Shown: one piece after another, positions 33,776 through 43,691 of the stretch
Numbering within the stretch: position 1 is the first letter of the stretch
How the letters are laid out: the number at the start of each line of letters is the position of its first letter
Assembly: GCF_033344935.1 (NCBI RefSeq)
Contig: NZ_JAWPMM010000001.1
Coordinates: forward strand, 1,474,001 to 1,538,000
Length of the DNA: 64,000 bases
DNA from: Reichenbachiella sp.
GTDB taxonomy: Bacteria; Bacteroidota; Bacteroidia; Cytophagales; Cyclobacteriaceae
Reading direction: 5' to 3'
Notes under the pieces: model-generated
The model's database searches: none
What the model saw: the letters and a program-made list of their open reading frames with translations, nothing else
Told to the model about the DNA's origin: nothing
Made by a program: the position numbers and the translations under genes

Positions 33776-35716
33776 TCAGGAGTAGTCTTTTTCAGAGACG
33801 AGTTCTGTGGCGAATTTCAATTTGAAAGAGAATTTGGATCCTTTACCCGGCTTACTTTTCAATTTGATTTCACTTCCGAAAAGCTTCAATATGTGTTTGG
33901 TTATTGATAGACCAAGTCCAGTGCCGCTATGTTTACGGGTAGTCTCAGAATCGACTTGAATGAATTTGTCGAATATTATTCGTTGTTTTTCTGGCTCTAT
34001 TCCTATGCCTGTGTCTTCTACTGTAAATTTCAGTTTGATTTTTTTACTGTCTTTTTTGATGGTCTGAATACTCAATTTGACCATTCCTGTTTCGGTAAAT
34101 TTGACGCTATTGCTCAATAGGTTGTTCAGCACCTGAGACAGCCTGCCGGGATCGCCTACCAGTTGATGTGGAACATCCTTATCTATATCCAGTTTCAGTT
34201 CAATGCCTTTTTTCTTAGCGGCTTCACCAAACCCATCACGAATACCTCTGACGAGCATGTTGATATCAAATGAAGTTGATTCCAATGCTAATTTTCCCGA
34301 TTCCAGTTTATTCAAATCAAGGATGTCGTTGAGTAGTGTGAGTAAGTTTTCTGCAGAAAACTTGAGCATGTTGAGCGTCTCAATCTGATGTGGTTTGGGC
34401 TTGTCTTCCAGCAATAAATGAATGGAGCCAATGACCACATTCATGGGGGTCCGAATTTCGTGGCTCATCACCGATAAAAAGTCAGCTTTGGCCTTTGCCG
34501 CAATCAATGCGTTTTGTTTCTCTTTTTCGATGATCTCATTCTTACGCATGATTTCCTCGTTTTTATCGGCCAAAACTTCCATCGTTCTGGCTTTAGACAT
34601 ATACGCCCAATACAACAATAAAAGTAGACATGCGATCACAAGCAATACACCTATGGCTATGTTTCTTATGATGGTTTGATAGGCGTTTTCCTTATTCAAC
34701 AAGGCTATTTCCTGCTGCTGTCGTTCAAAATTGTAGTTGGACTCTATTTCTTTGATGTTGCTCGTCATTTCACTTTTTCGAATTTGACCTTCCAATCTGG
34801 AGTAATCTTCGTGATAACTAAGAGCTGCTTCATAGTTGCTTAAGGCCTTGTACAATTCGGTGAGGCTCAGCAGGCATTCTAAGGTTACATTTTGAGTGCC
34901 GAGGTCTTGACTGAGAGCAAATGCTTTGAGCAGGTATTCTTCAGCTTGAATGATTTGATTTTCATTTAAATAGGTTTTACCCACAATCAATGAAGTTTCA
35001 GACATGCCTTTCTTATTTTCTTCATTTTCAAAATAAGAAAAGGCTTCTTTCGCATGTGTATGGGCTAATTTGTATTCGCCCGTTTCCATATACAATTCAC
35101 CCAAACCCCAATGGGCATAAGCTAAGCCTTGGATGTCATTTTGAGATTGAAGTATGCTCAATGCTGATAAATAGAGCGGAAGAGATCGCTCATAATCCTT
35201 CATCTGCAGGTGCAAGGCGGCCACCTGAGTCATGGAGTAGGCAATACCCAAAGAGTCTCCCAGTTCCTTTTCAATTTGAAGTGATCGTTTGTGAAAATCA
35301 AGCGAGTTGGCTGTGTCTCCCAGACTCTGATAGACCATACCACAGTTGTTATATATTCTGGCCATGCCATCTTCGGCTTTCAAAGATTGGTAAATATCCA
35401 GCGCCATCAAGAAGTAGGTGATGGCCACTTCGTGATTACCTTCTATATCATAGGAAATAGCAAGGTTATTCAGTGCATCTGCTTTGCCTCTGCTGAAATT
35501 GATCTCATCTGCGAGATGGATGGCTTGCTCAGAAAATTGTCTGGAGGAATCAAGATGAATGAAAGCGTACTCGAACCCTAATTTGGCAAGTAATTTGACC
35601 TTGTTCGTATCTGATGTGCTCTGTTTGAGTTTAATTAATAATGAATCGGACTGATCTATGAACCCATATCCTGAGCATAGTATAGCAATGAGGATATGAA
35701 TCACCAGTTTCTTCAT
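33776..35716 (-). CDS. TPR-containing membrane sensor histidine kinase
   Basis: 646 residues. A signal peptide precedes periplasmic tetratricopeptide repeats (about 40-310), a membrane helix (about 352-374; IAIGVLLVIACLLLLLYWAYM), a short coiled coil, HisKA (DFLSVMSHEIRTPMNVVIGS, about 420) and HATPase (NLLSNSVKFTETG, EDTGIGIEPE, GTGLGLSITKHI, ending at 640). It has no receiver domain, so the phosphate passes to a separate regulator not adjacent here. It resembles the N-terminal two-thirds of the 1531-residue kinase at 38939. Confidence 0.93.
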   Translation of the reverse strand: MKKLVIHILIAILCSGYGFIDQSDSLLIKLKQSTSDTNKVKLLAKLGFEYAFIHLDSSRQFSEQAIHLADEINFSRGKADALNNLAISYDIEGNHEVAITYFLMALDIYQSLKAEDGMARIYNNCGMVYQSLGDTANSLDFHKRSLQIEKELGDSLGIAYSMTQVAALHLQMKDYERSLPLYLSALSILQSQNDIQGLAYAHWGLGELYMETGEYKLAHTHAKEAFSYFENEENKKGMSETSLIVGKTYLNENQIIQAEEYLLKAFALSQDLGTQNVTLECLLSLTELYKALSNYEAALSYHEDYSRLEGQIRKSEMTSNIKEIESNYNFERQQQEIALLNKENAYQTIIRNIAIGVLLVIACLLLLLYWAYMSKARTMEVLADKNEEIMRKNEIIEKEKQNALIAAKAKADFLSVMSHEIRTPMNVVIGSIHLLLEDKPKPHQIETLNMLKFSAENLLTLLNDILDLNKLESGKLALESTSFDINMLVRGIRDGFGEAAKKKGIELKLDIDKDVPHQLVGDPGRLSQVLNNLLSNSVKFTETGMVKLSIQTIKKDSKKIKLKFTVEDTGIGIEPEKQRIIFDKFIQVDSETTRKHSGTGLGLSITKHILKLFGSEIKLKSKPGKGSKFSFKLKFATELVSEKDYS

Positions 35717-35997
35717 AGGTTGTTTTTCAGGAAAATGAGCAAGAGTAAATTCTTAAAGATTTGTCATTTGAAAAAGCATTCCGGTACTTATTCCAAAAAC
35801 TACTGTGAATTGTACTAATACGTCCTCTTGTCGTCCAATTCTTTGTTTAGTCAAATTATAAAATACGCCAACAAGAGTCTGAAAGAATGAGAATCGAATA
35901 ATGAGAGATTTTAATTCAATGTCTTTAATGTCTAAGAAAATAATTAAAAAGCTGAACAAAAAAATATTTCATGCGTTAGTTTGAAAAAACTTAACAA

Positions 35998-36696
35998 ATG
36001 AAAAATATTTTGATCATCGGTGGAACTTCAGGAATCGGTTTGGCGGCGAGTCGGCTACTGGCAGATTCTGGCCACACTATTTTCAGTACATATAACAGCA
36101 ACGAGAAGCTGGATTCTATTGAGAATGTATCCAGGTTTAGGTTGAATGTGTTGGAAGATGAATTGGATTTTTCTTGGTTACCAGATCAGTTGGATGGCTT
36201 GGTCTATTGTCCTGGTGCTGTCAATGTAGGCCCGTTCAACCGTCTTTCTCCTCAGAGCTTTCGAGAGGATTTCGAATTGCAAGTCATTGGAGCAATAAAA
36301 GTGATTCAAGCAGTTTTAGCACGTTTACAAAAATCTGATCATTCAAGCATTGTATTGTTTTCGAGTGTAGCAGCATCTTTGGGATTCAATTTTCATAGTC
36401 AGGTATCCACATCAAAGTCAGCATTGGAAGGCTTGGCTGTTTCCTTGGCTGCTGAATTTGCACCGAAAATCCGCGTGAATGTCATTGCTCCTTCCATCAC
36501 CCATACGCCTTTGACTGAAAAGTTTTTGAATTCGGCAGAGAAAGTTAGAAATAATGAAAAACGGCATCCACTTCAAACTATCGGACAGGCTGAAGATATA
36601 GCGAAAAGTGTCGGTTTTCTGCTTTCAGATGACAGTAGTTGGGTGACTGGGCAGGTTTTGTCTGTAGATGGCGGATTGTCAAAAATTAAATTATAA
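35998..36696 (+). CDS. Short-chain dehydrogenase/reductase (SDR)
   Basis: 232 residues. The NAD(P)-binding motif is IIGGTSGIGLAAS (about 6-18). The catalytic serine is in VLFSSVAAS. The usual Y-x3-K is replaced by a region reading SQVSTSKSALEGL, where Ser takes the Tyr place before the conserved Lys; the C-terminal GQVLSVDGGLS is typical. The missing catalytic Tyr makes ordinary dehydrogenase activity doubtful. It lies 17 bases before the Lacal_2735 gene, with the cryptochrome-like gene next. Confidence 0.88.
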   Translation: MKNILIIGGTSGIGLAASRLLADSGHTIFSTYNSNEKLDSIENVSRFRLNVLEDELDFSWLPDQLDGLVYCPGAVNVGPFNRLSPQSFREDFELQVIGAIKVIQAVLARLQKSDHSSIVLFSSVAASLGFNFHSQVSTSKSALEGLAVSLAAEFAPKIRVNVIAPSITHTPLTEKFLNSAEKVRNNEKRHPLQTIGQAEDIAKSVGFLLSDDSSWVTGQVLSVDGGLSKIKL

Positions 36697-36713
36697 ACTA
36701 AACCACTATAAAA

Positions 36714-36860
36714 ATGTTTGGATTTTTTAAGAGTAAAAAAGAGAAATTAGAAGAGAAATATGCGCAGTTGCTGAACGAGTCGCATAGGCTTTCGATTATT
36801 AATCGATCAAGAAGTGATCAAAAATATGCAGAAGCACAAAAAGTGCTTTTTACTATTGAA
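36714..36860 (+). pseudogene. Lacal_2735-family small protein with a homopolymer frameshift
   Basis: The ATG at 36714 begins MFGFFKSKKEKLEEKYAQLL and continues as a typical Lacal_2735-like protein (ESHRLSIINRSRSDQKYAEAQK). At a run of six A (36838-36843) the frame slips: as given it ends after SAFYY at 36860. With one A fewer it would read on as VLFTIENLDKDQ to a stop at 36882, which fits the family's end. Either a one-base insertion mutation or a sequencing error. The family has no known activity but often sits with photolyase-related genes in Bacteroidota. Confidence 0.65.
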
Positions 36861-36924
36861 AATTTAGACAAAGATCAATGAACATGCTTTGAATCCTATT
36901 AGAAAGACATAACCCTACTGCCAT

Positions 36925-38067
36925 ATGAAAAAGTCACTTGTATTATTCAGTAATGATCTAAGGTTGAGTGATCATCCTGTTTTAGATTATGTAACCGCAC
37001 AAGGCAAAGACTACGTTCCGGTGTATTTGGATTACAACGATTCATTTTATTCCTGCGAGTTTTTTGAAATCAACTTAACCAAAAGAAAATTTATCTCGAG
37101 TGGCATTGAATACTTAAAGAGAAAACTCTATTTGGTGGATAAAGAGTTAATCATTATCAATCAAGATCATAGGCAGGCTTTGGTGGATGTATTGGTAAGT
37201 CACGGATGTAAGCAAATTCTTATATCTCGAAATACAACATCTCCATTAAATAATCTACTAGAGTCAATGGAATTGATGCTGTTAAAGAATAACATATTCA
37301 TCCATTATTTTGATTCAAACTATTTGATTGATCTTCAGGATTTAAGCTTCCCTATTCGAAACTTGCCATATAGTTTTAATGAGTTTTGTACTAAAATCAA
37401 GGGTGTGAAGTTACGGTCAGCCGAAACAGACCCCCTGGTTCCAGAAGGCGTTTTGGAAATTTTGGATGATGTGAAAAAGGAGTCTGTTCCTGTATTACAT
37501 CCTTATAAAACCAGATTGAATAATCACTTCTCTAAGTTTCTACCTTATTTATCGAGTGGGGTAGTTTCACCTGCTGAACTCATAGAAGCAGTAAAGCATC
37601 AAGCCTCAATAAGTACTGTTTTCGATGCAAAAGCCCTTAAGATTCTAACCAAGCAGCTGGTCAATTTGGATTTTATCAGGGCTAGTATTCGAAACCTTAT
37701 GCCTGTTACATTTGATGAAGTTGATTTATCATCTAATCAAGTGGCTCAAGTTGAAAATTGGATAGAAGGAAATACAGACAATGACATGATTAATGCCATC
37801 ATGCATAAGCTTAAAGAAACTTCTGTGATATCATTGACTTCTAAAAAATTAACCATGCTCTATTATCTGAAAGTGTTAAATCTTCCAGCATATTTTGGTT
37901 ACGAGTATTTTCAATCTCAATTATTAGAATTTGATAGTAGCTTAAATATGTATCTGTGGAAACAATACGATGCTGCTCAATTAGATCACGAAGATTTAAT
38001 AGAAGAAATTGCTACTCGAAAAAAGCAATTAGATCCAGAGCATTCCTTTGTTGAATTCTGGGCTTAG
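36925..38067 (+). CDS. Divergent cryptochrome/photolyase-like protein
   Basis: 380 residues. The N-terminus KKSLVLFSNDLRLSDHPVLDYV is the photolyase alpha/beta domain start. The C-terminal half can be aligned to the FAD domain of the CRY-DASH branch (FSKFLPYLSSGVVSPAEL; NWIEGNTDNDMINAIMHKLKET; FEYFQSQLLEF-like YEYFQSQLLEF; LWKQY). Key positions differ: the MSNRGRQ flavin-contact motif is replaced by SLTSKKLTM, the G-N-W is changed, and the protein is about 100 residues shorter than typical photolyases. It probably does not repair DNA with the usual mechanism; a sensory or structural role, or decay, are possible. Confidence 0.75.
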   Translation: MKKSLVLFSNDLRLSDHPVLDYVTAQGKDYVPVYLDYNDSFYSCEFFEINLTKRKFISSGIEYLKRKLYLVDKELIIINQDHRQALVDVLVSHGCKQILISRNTTSPLNNLLESMELMLLKNNIFIHYFDSNYLIDLQDLSFPIRNLPYSFNEFCTKIKGVKLRSAETDPLVPEGVLEILDDVKKESVPVLHPYKTRLNNHFSKFLPYLSSGVVSPAELIEAVKHQASISTVFDAKALKILTKQLVNLDFIRASIRNLMPVTFDEVDLSSNQVAQVENWIEGNTDNDMINAIMHKLKETSVISLTSKKLTMLYYLKVLNLPAYFGYEYFQSQLLEFDSSLNMYLWKQYDAAQLDHEDLIEEIATRKKQLDPEHSFVEFWA

Positions 38068-38165
38068 GTTTTATCCTTATTTCCAAGTTCAACATTCGCG
38101 GCGTAAACGCATAGGCTAAAAACTACAACACCCACTATAAATATAAATTCGCTAGTGATAATCAT
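38064..38165 (-). CDS. Tiny single-helix membrane protein
   Basis: 33 residues: a hydrophobic helix (FIFIVGVVVFSLCVYAA) followed by a polar tail NVELGNKDKT. Its ATG overlaps the stop of the next gene upstream by one frame-shifted ATGA, a strong sign of coupled translation. Its 3' end overlaps the cryptochrome-like gene tail to tail by 4 bases. Confidence 0.45.
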   Translation of the reverse strand: MIITSEFIFIVGVVVFSLCVYAANVELGNKDKT

Positions 38166-38338
38166 GTGTCGTCAGCGTTTTTTCCAATGAGTTTGATGTA
38201 ATTGGCGCAGCATATAATAGAGGGCACCCAAAGGCCTACGAAAATCCCAGCCTCATTCTGACCGTTGAACCATAAAGAAACGGAAAGGAGAAAAGAGACA
38301 AATGCTGCAATAAGAAATATTCTATCCGACTTTTTCAT
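38162..38338 (-). CDS. Small two-helix membrane protein
   Basis: 58 residues with two hydrophobic helices (IFLIAAFVSFLLSVSLWF and AGIFVGLWVPSIICCANYI) and charged ends. It is translationally coupled to the 33-residue protein at 38064 (ATGA overlap). It fills the otherwise geneless stretch between the cryptochrome-like gene and the DUF2200 gene. Family unknown. Confidence 0.5.
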   Translation of the reverse strand: MKKSDRIFLIAAFVSFLLSVSLWFNGQNEAGIFVGLWVPSIICCANYIKLIGKNADDT

Positions 38339-38474
38339 GCCTCAAAATAATAAAGATTTGTATTACGTCTACTTGATTTGCTCTTCTTCAATAGAAGATG
38401 CTTTGATTTAAGACATTGTTTAGCTGATAAATCCTTACTAAGTTTAATCATCTATAAGTCGAGTTATCAGCTAA

Positions 38475-38825
38475 ATGACCAAACACCGCATCTATACTAT
38501 GAGCTTTGCTGGAGTCTATCCGCACTATGTGACCAAAGCAGAAAAAAAAGGGCGTACAAAAGCAGAAGTAGATGAAATTATCTACTGGCTAACCGGATAT
38601 GATCAGGAGGGCCTGGAAAAGGTGCTCGAGAGTAAAACGAATTTCGAAACTTTCTTCGCCGAAGCTCCAAAGCTCCATCCCAATAGAAAACTAATCAAAG
38701 GGGTAGTCTGCGGTATCCGAGTAGAAGACATCGAAGAGCCGCTCATGCAAGAAGTCCGCTACCTCGACAAACTCATCGATGAATTGGCCAGAGGCAAGAA
38801 GATGGAGAAGATTTTGAGGGTATAA
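38475..38825 (+). CDS. DUF2200 domain protein
   Basis: 116 residues covering the whole DUF2200 family: [25 protein letters not shown] near the start, IIYWLTGY and [31 protein letters not shown] at the end. The family is widespread, cytoplasmic and without known function. It is a single gene here. Confidence 0.9.
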   Translation: MTKHRIYTMSFAGVYPHYVTKAEKKGRTKAEVDEIIYWLTGYDQEGLEKVLESKTNFETFFAEAPKLHPNRKLIKGVVCGIRVEDIEEPLMQEVRYLDKLIDELARGKKMEKILRV

Positions 38826-38938
38826 CCCCATTAAATAGATCCTGTTTTATAGAAACACATTCAAGTTTTAAAACACATTCCGGAGCTTTTTACTTTGGAG
38901 CAATGTGAAATTTTTAGGGAGAATAATTTTGTATATTA

Positions 38939-41900
38939 GTGCTAATGCTTAGCATCAAGAGAAAATTATGTAGGCTTATTATAATATTTCTTTCACTATT
39001 TAATCTATTGGGTAGCGGCAGAATCTTGATGGCTAAGCAAGTCAATGCCATCTCTGAGGAAGTTGGATATTTGGACAGCTTGGCATGGAATTTCAGGAAG
39101 ATTTATCCTGATAGCACCCTCTATTTTACTCGATTGATTATTCAAAAGTTGTCAGAAACTGCTGATAGCAATCGAATTGCGAAGTATTACAATTATTTAG
39201 GTATTGCCTACCATTACAAAGGAGACGGTCTGGCTTCTTTCGATTATTACGAAAAGGCAAGACAGTATGCCCAGAGTCATAAGGATACGATTCAACTTGG
39301 TCATTCAATGAACAATTTAGGCCGATTTTTTTCCAATCAGGGCGATTATACTAGAGCCATAGACTATGGCAAACAAGCATTGGAAATTTTCGAGTCTCTC
39401 AACGATCAAGACGGCATCGCATATGGATTAAAAAGGCTCAGCGAAATGTATTCTGCTCAAGGATATTATCGAGAGGCTCTTGTGGCGACAAAGCGAGGGT
39501 TGGATATTCGTATTAAATATTTTGATAAAAAATCTCAAGCAAATGCGCACGTAGACCTGGCGCAAATCTATGCTACCCTAGATAGCATGGATCAAGCTTT
39601 TAGTCATTATGATTTAGCTAAGCAAAAAGCACTGGAGTCTCAAGATGTTACAACTACAGTAAATACGTATAGAGGGCTTTCAGCTTTGTATATCAGAGCT
39701 GGACAATACCAGAAGGCGGTCGATCAAGCATGGCTTTCAAAGGAAGAAGCGATGAAATATGCAAATCAAGACTTGATCAATCGTGCCTTGTTACAGTATG
39801 GTAAAGCGCTTTTTTATAATGATATGTATAAGGACGCGGAAGAGCAATTGAAGGAGTTTATTTCCCGTTCACAACATTCAAATCTATTAGAATTTCAAAA
39901 GGAGGCCTATTTCTACTTGGCTGAAATTCACGCGGATCAAGGCGAAGGTATGGAGGCGTATGCTTACCAGCGGAAATACATAGACATTGGCAATCAATTA
40001 AATAATTCTGAAGCAATTAGAGCCTTAGATAGCCTGTTGTATGTCGTTCAATTAGAAAGACAAAATCAGGAGAATAGAGTACTAAAGATAAATGAGGAGA
40101 AAAACGAAGTGTTGATTGCTGCTCAAAAAGTGCAATCGTATGCTCTTATGGCGGTTCTTACTTTGATGCTGATTTTTCTGTTTTCCTTTTGGAGAACCTC
40201 GAAAAGGCGTAAACAACTCAATGAAGAGCTGAAAGAAAAGAACCAAGGGATAAAGTCATTGAACGAAGATCTGGTTGAGCAGATTTCCAAAAGCAAAGCC
40301 CTGGAAAACGAGCTGATCATTTCTAATGAAAAGACTCAATCTATTTTAAATTCTAGTTTAGTTTCTACAATCGCTATAGATCTGGATGGCATCATCACCG
40401 ATTTTAGTAAAGGTGCTGAGATTTTACTTGGATATAAGGCAGAAGAGGTCGTTGGGAAAGAAACACCAGCTATCATTCACGATAGGCAAGAAGTAATTCG
40501 AAGAGGAAAGGAATTGTCCAAAGAGTTAGGGAGGAAAATAGAAGGAATTGATGTCTTCATTGAAAAAGCGTCAAGAGGTGGATTTGAAACCCGAGAATGG
40601 ACTTATATAAGAAAGGATGGATCGAAATTTCCGGTACAATTAACAGTCAGTGGCTTAAGAGGTAGTGAAAACACACTTAATGGATATATCGGTGTGGCTA
40701 CAGATATTACCAGACTCAAGGAAGTAGAACAGTCACTTCGAGAGGCGAATATAAACAACGCTCATTACAAGAATATTTTCGAAAATGTAGAAGATATTAT
40801 TTACGAACTCGATCATCAGGCAAGGTATCTATATGTCAATCCCCCTACTTTGGCGCTTTCTGGATATAGCAATGAAGAACTACTTGGAAAGAAATATCTG
40901 AATCTAGTGTATGAAGAAGATAATGATGCTGTAAAGCGTTTTTATGCTCGGCAAGAGAATGAAAGGACGGATGTCACCAGATATGAATTTAGAATAAAGT
41001 CAAAATCTGATCCCATTTGGATAAGGCAAACTACCAAGATGTTTTTTGATGAGAATGGAATGTATCGAGTGTTAGCGGTAGCACAAAACATATCAGAGAT
41101 TAAAAATCTACAGGATCAATTGAGACATCAGGCTGAATTGTTTGAGCTAGTATCAGAAAACTCGAAAGATTTGATTGGTCTTCATCATTTGGACGGGTCA
41201 TTCGAGTACATTTCTCCTTCCGTAAAGTCTGCGCTGGGCTATGATCAAGAAGAATTGATTGGGAAAAACCCAGAAGTGTTTATCCACAAAGACGATTTGG
41301 ATGAATTGAAAAAAGGTGCCTATAAAATGGCTCGAGCTGGAAAATCTATTTCAAATTTAGAATATCGATTCCGAAAAAAGAGTGGTGATTATTTATGGTT
41401 TGAGGCGCATGCTTCTCCCATTCTAAACGACAACAAAGAGGTGATTTCTTTTCAGACCTCTTCTCGTAATGTTACATCTAAAAAGGAAGAAGAAGCTAAG
41501 GTAAAAAGATATCAGATGGGTCTCCAATTGATCAATGATTTGGCCTCTGAGACAAGTTTGAATTATGATCAATTACTAGAAAAAGGAATCGAAGTAGTTT
41601 GCCAATATTTGGACTTGCCTATAGGAATTATAAGCAAGATCGAAGGGGATAATTATACGGTAAAACATTTTTATGCTCCATCAGAAGCTGGTCTTAAGAA
41701 AGGACAAGTTTTCAAATTCAAAGAGACCTATTGCAATATCACCTATCAAAATGATGGCGTAACGTACATTTCAGATATGAGTAGGTCCAAGTACAAAACG
41801 CACCCATGTTATGAGCAATTCAAACTTGAATCCTATATTGGAAACCATATTCAGGTAAACAATGAGAAATATGGGACTGTTAATTTTTCGGCCCCAGACA

Positions 41901-43534
41901 AAAGAAGACAAAATTTCGATTCTCTAGATGAGGATTTTATTTTACTTTTTGCCAATTGGGTAGAGTCGGTAATATCTCGCCAAAGGATTACCAGTAATTT
42001 GATCAATGAGAAAGAGAAGGCAGAAAAAGCATCACAAGCCAAGGTCGAATTCTTATCCGTGATGAGTCACGAAATTCGAACACCTCTTAATGGCATAATT
42101 GGACTGACCAATTTGCTTTTGAACGAAAACCCACGAGCGGATCAGATTAAAAATCTGAACCTTTTAAAATTTTCAGGAGACAATTTATTGGTTATCATCA
42201 ATGACGTGCTCGATTACAATAAAATTGAGGCTGGAAAAATAACCCTTGAAAAAACAGATTTTAATTTGTTTAGCCTGATGTCGAGTATCCATCAAACAAA
42301 TCTGCTGAAGACAAAGGAGAAAGGTTTCGATCTAATATTAGACTATGACAAACAACTACCAAAAGTTTTTCAAGGAGATCCAGTGCGAATTGGTCAGGTA
42401 ATCAATAACCTGGTTTCTAATGCTATCAAATTTACACAAAAGGGTCATGTCAAGCTTGCTGCCAGATTCATCAAATCCCGAAAGAAAGAAGTCGACCTGA
42501 ATATCAGCATATCAGATACCGGAAAGGGAATAGCAAAAGAAAATTTCGAAAAGATATTTGAAAGGTTTTCTCAAGAGGAGGAAAGCACCACCCGAAACTA
42601 TGGAGGTACAGGTCTGGGACTTTCTATCACTAATAAGCTATTAAGTTTAATGGATAGCCAAATAGTGCTTACCAGTCAATTAGGGGAAGGATCTACTTTT
42701 TCTTTCAACATCAACCTGCCTATAGGGGACGAAAAACAAACGAAGCAAATTGACTCTACTAATAATGAGCTTAGAAATTTGGAAGCCTTTAATATAAAGG
42801 TGCTCGTCGCTGATGATAATGATCTAAATTTTATGATTGCTCAAAAATATCTGGCACAATGGGGTGTGGTAGCCGAGCAGGCGCCGGATGGATTGATTGC
42901 TGTGGAGAAGGCTTTGAACAATCACTACGATCTAGTGCTCATGGATTTACAGATGCCAAATTTAGACGGATACGATGCAGCTAAAAAGATCAAATCCAAA
43001 AAGAAATCTTTACCTGTTCTTGCTTTGACAGCATCTGTACTGGAAGAGGTCCGAATAAAAGCCAAAAAAGTGGGAATGGATGATTTTATAACCAAACCAG
43101 TTACTCCGCAGGAGTTGTTCTCAAAGTTAGTCGAGCACATTGCATTAGACTTGGAATCTCAAGATGCAATTCCACTTGCGCCTTTAGAAAATAAGACCCC
43201 CAAGAATATTAGAGATGCATTTGAGCAAATCTCTCTAGGAGACAAGATTTTTAAGAGTAAGTTGATGCAGTTGTCAGCAGATAGCATGAATGAGTTTCAG
43301 AATGAGTTTGTTGAAGCATACAAATCTATGGATGTAAAAAGGGCAGAAACCATAGTCCATAAAATGCAGGTCACCTTTTCAACTATGCAAGTAGATGAAT
43401 TCAAGCAGATGGTTGATCAGGGAGTTGACCTAATCTCATCAGGAGAGGCGAGTAGCAAAAGTGCGTTTCTCAAGAAGATTGAAAAAGAGTGCCAATCAAT
43501 TTTAAAGGAGCTCCAAGAAGCGCAAGAATCGTAA
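38939..43534 (+). CDS. Large hybrid histidine kinase: TPR - TM - PAS x3 - GAF - HK - REC
   Basis: 1531 residues from GTG 38939 (an ATG two codons later is equally likely). An N-terminal hydrophobic segment precedes periplasmic TPRs (about 50-350), a membrane helix (about 398-418), three PAS/PAC units (about 460-600, 605-725, 730-865), a GAF domain (about 870-1025), HisKA (VEFLSVMSHEIRTPLNGIIGL, about 1037), HATPase (to about 1265) and a receiver domain (LVADDNDLNF, phospho-Asp in DLVLMDLQMPNLDG; about 1283-1400). The last about 130 residues are helical and carry VHKMQVTFSTMQVDEF, suggesting a degenerate HPt domain. No adjacent output gene, so it probably feeds a phosphorelay. Confidence 0.93.
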   Translation: MLMLSIKRKLCRLIIIFLSLFNLLGSGRILMAKQVNAISEEVGYLDSLAWNFRKIYPDSTLYFTRLIIQKLSETADSNRIAKYYNYLGIAYHYKGDGLASFDYYEKARQYAQSHKDTIQLGHSMNNLGRFFSNQGDYTRAIDYGKQALEIFESLNDQDGIAYGLKRLSEMYSAQGYYREALVATKRGLDIRIKYFDKKSQANAHVDLAQIYATLDSMDQAFSHYDLAKQKALESQDVTTTVNTYRGLSALYIRAGQYQKAVDQAWLSKEEAMKYANQDLINRALLQYGKALFYNDMYKDAEEQLKEFISRSQHSNLLEFQKEAYFYLAEIHADQGEGMEAYAYQRKYIDIGNQLNNSEAIRALDSLLYVVQLERQNQENRVLKINEEKNEVLIAAQKVQSYALMAVLTLMLIFLFSFWRTSKRRKQLNEELKEKNQGIKSLNEDLVEQISKSKALENELIISNEKTQSILNSSLVSTIAIDLDGIITDFSKGAEILLGYKAEEVVGKETPAIIHDRQEVIRRGKELSKELGRKIEGIDVFIEKASRGGFETREWTYIRKDGSKFPVQLTVSGLRGSENTLNGYIGVATDITRLKEVEQSLREANINNAHYKNIFENVEDIIYELDHQARYLYVNPPTLALSGYSNEELLGKKYLNLVYEEDNDAVKRFYARQENERTDVTRYEFRIKSKSDPIWIRQTTKMFFDENGMYRVLAVAQNISEIKNLQDQLRHQAELFELVSENSKDLIGLHHLDGSFEYISPSVKSALGYDQEELIGKNPEVFIHKDDLDELKKGAYKMARAGKSISNLEYRFRKKSGDYLWFEAHASPILNDNKEVISFQTSSRNVTSKKEEEAKVKRYQMGLQLINDLASETSLNYDQLLEKGIEVVCQYLDLPIGIISKIEGDNYTVKHFYAPSEAGLKKGQVFKFKETYCNITYQNDGVTYISDMSRSKYKTHPCYEQFKLESYIGNHIQVNNEKYGTVNFSAPDKRRQNFDSLDEDFILLFANWVESVISRQRITSNLINEKEKAEKASQAKVEFLSVMSHEIRTPLNGIIGLTNLLLNENPRADQIKNLNLLKFSGDNLLVIINDVLDYNKIEAGKITLEKTDFNLFSLMSSIHQTNLLKTKEKGFDLILDYDKQLPKVFQGDPVRIGQVINNLVSNAIKFTQKGHVKLAARFIKSRKKEVDLNISISDTGKGIAKENFEKIFERFSQEEESTTRNYGGTGLGLSITNKLLSLMDSQIVLTSQLGEGSTFSFNINLPIGDEKQTKQIDSTNNELRNLEAFNIKVLVADDNDLNFMIAQKYLAQWGVVAEQAPDGLIAVEKALNNHYDLVLMDLQMPNLDGYDAAKKIKSKKKSLPVLALTASVLEEVRIKAKKVGMDDFITKPVTPQELFSKLVEHIALDLESQDAIPLAPLENKTPKNIRDAFEQISLGDKIFKSKLMQLSADSMNEFQNEFVEAYKSMDVKRAETIVHKMQVTFSTMQVDEFKQMVDQGVDLISSGEASSKSAFLKKIEKECQSILKELQEAQES

Positions 43535-43691
43535 GCTTTAAATCTCTTAATTCATAATTAAAAAGGGTTTTGCTCATCATTATCTAAAGTGGTTCTCTCT
43601 TCAATAAAACCCTGTTGATTTTAAAATTGTATAATATTTAGATTAGATTGTCGTTAGCCAAGAAAATTATTTACATCAACCTCTATTAATT

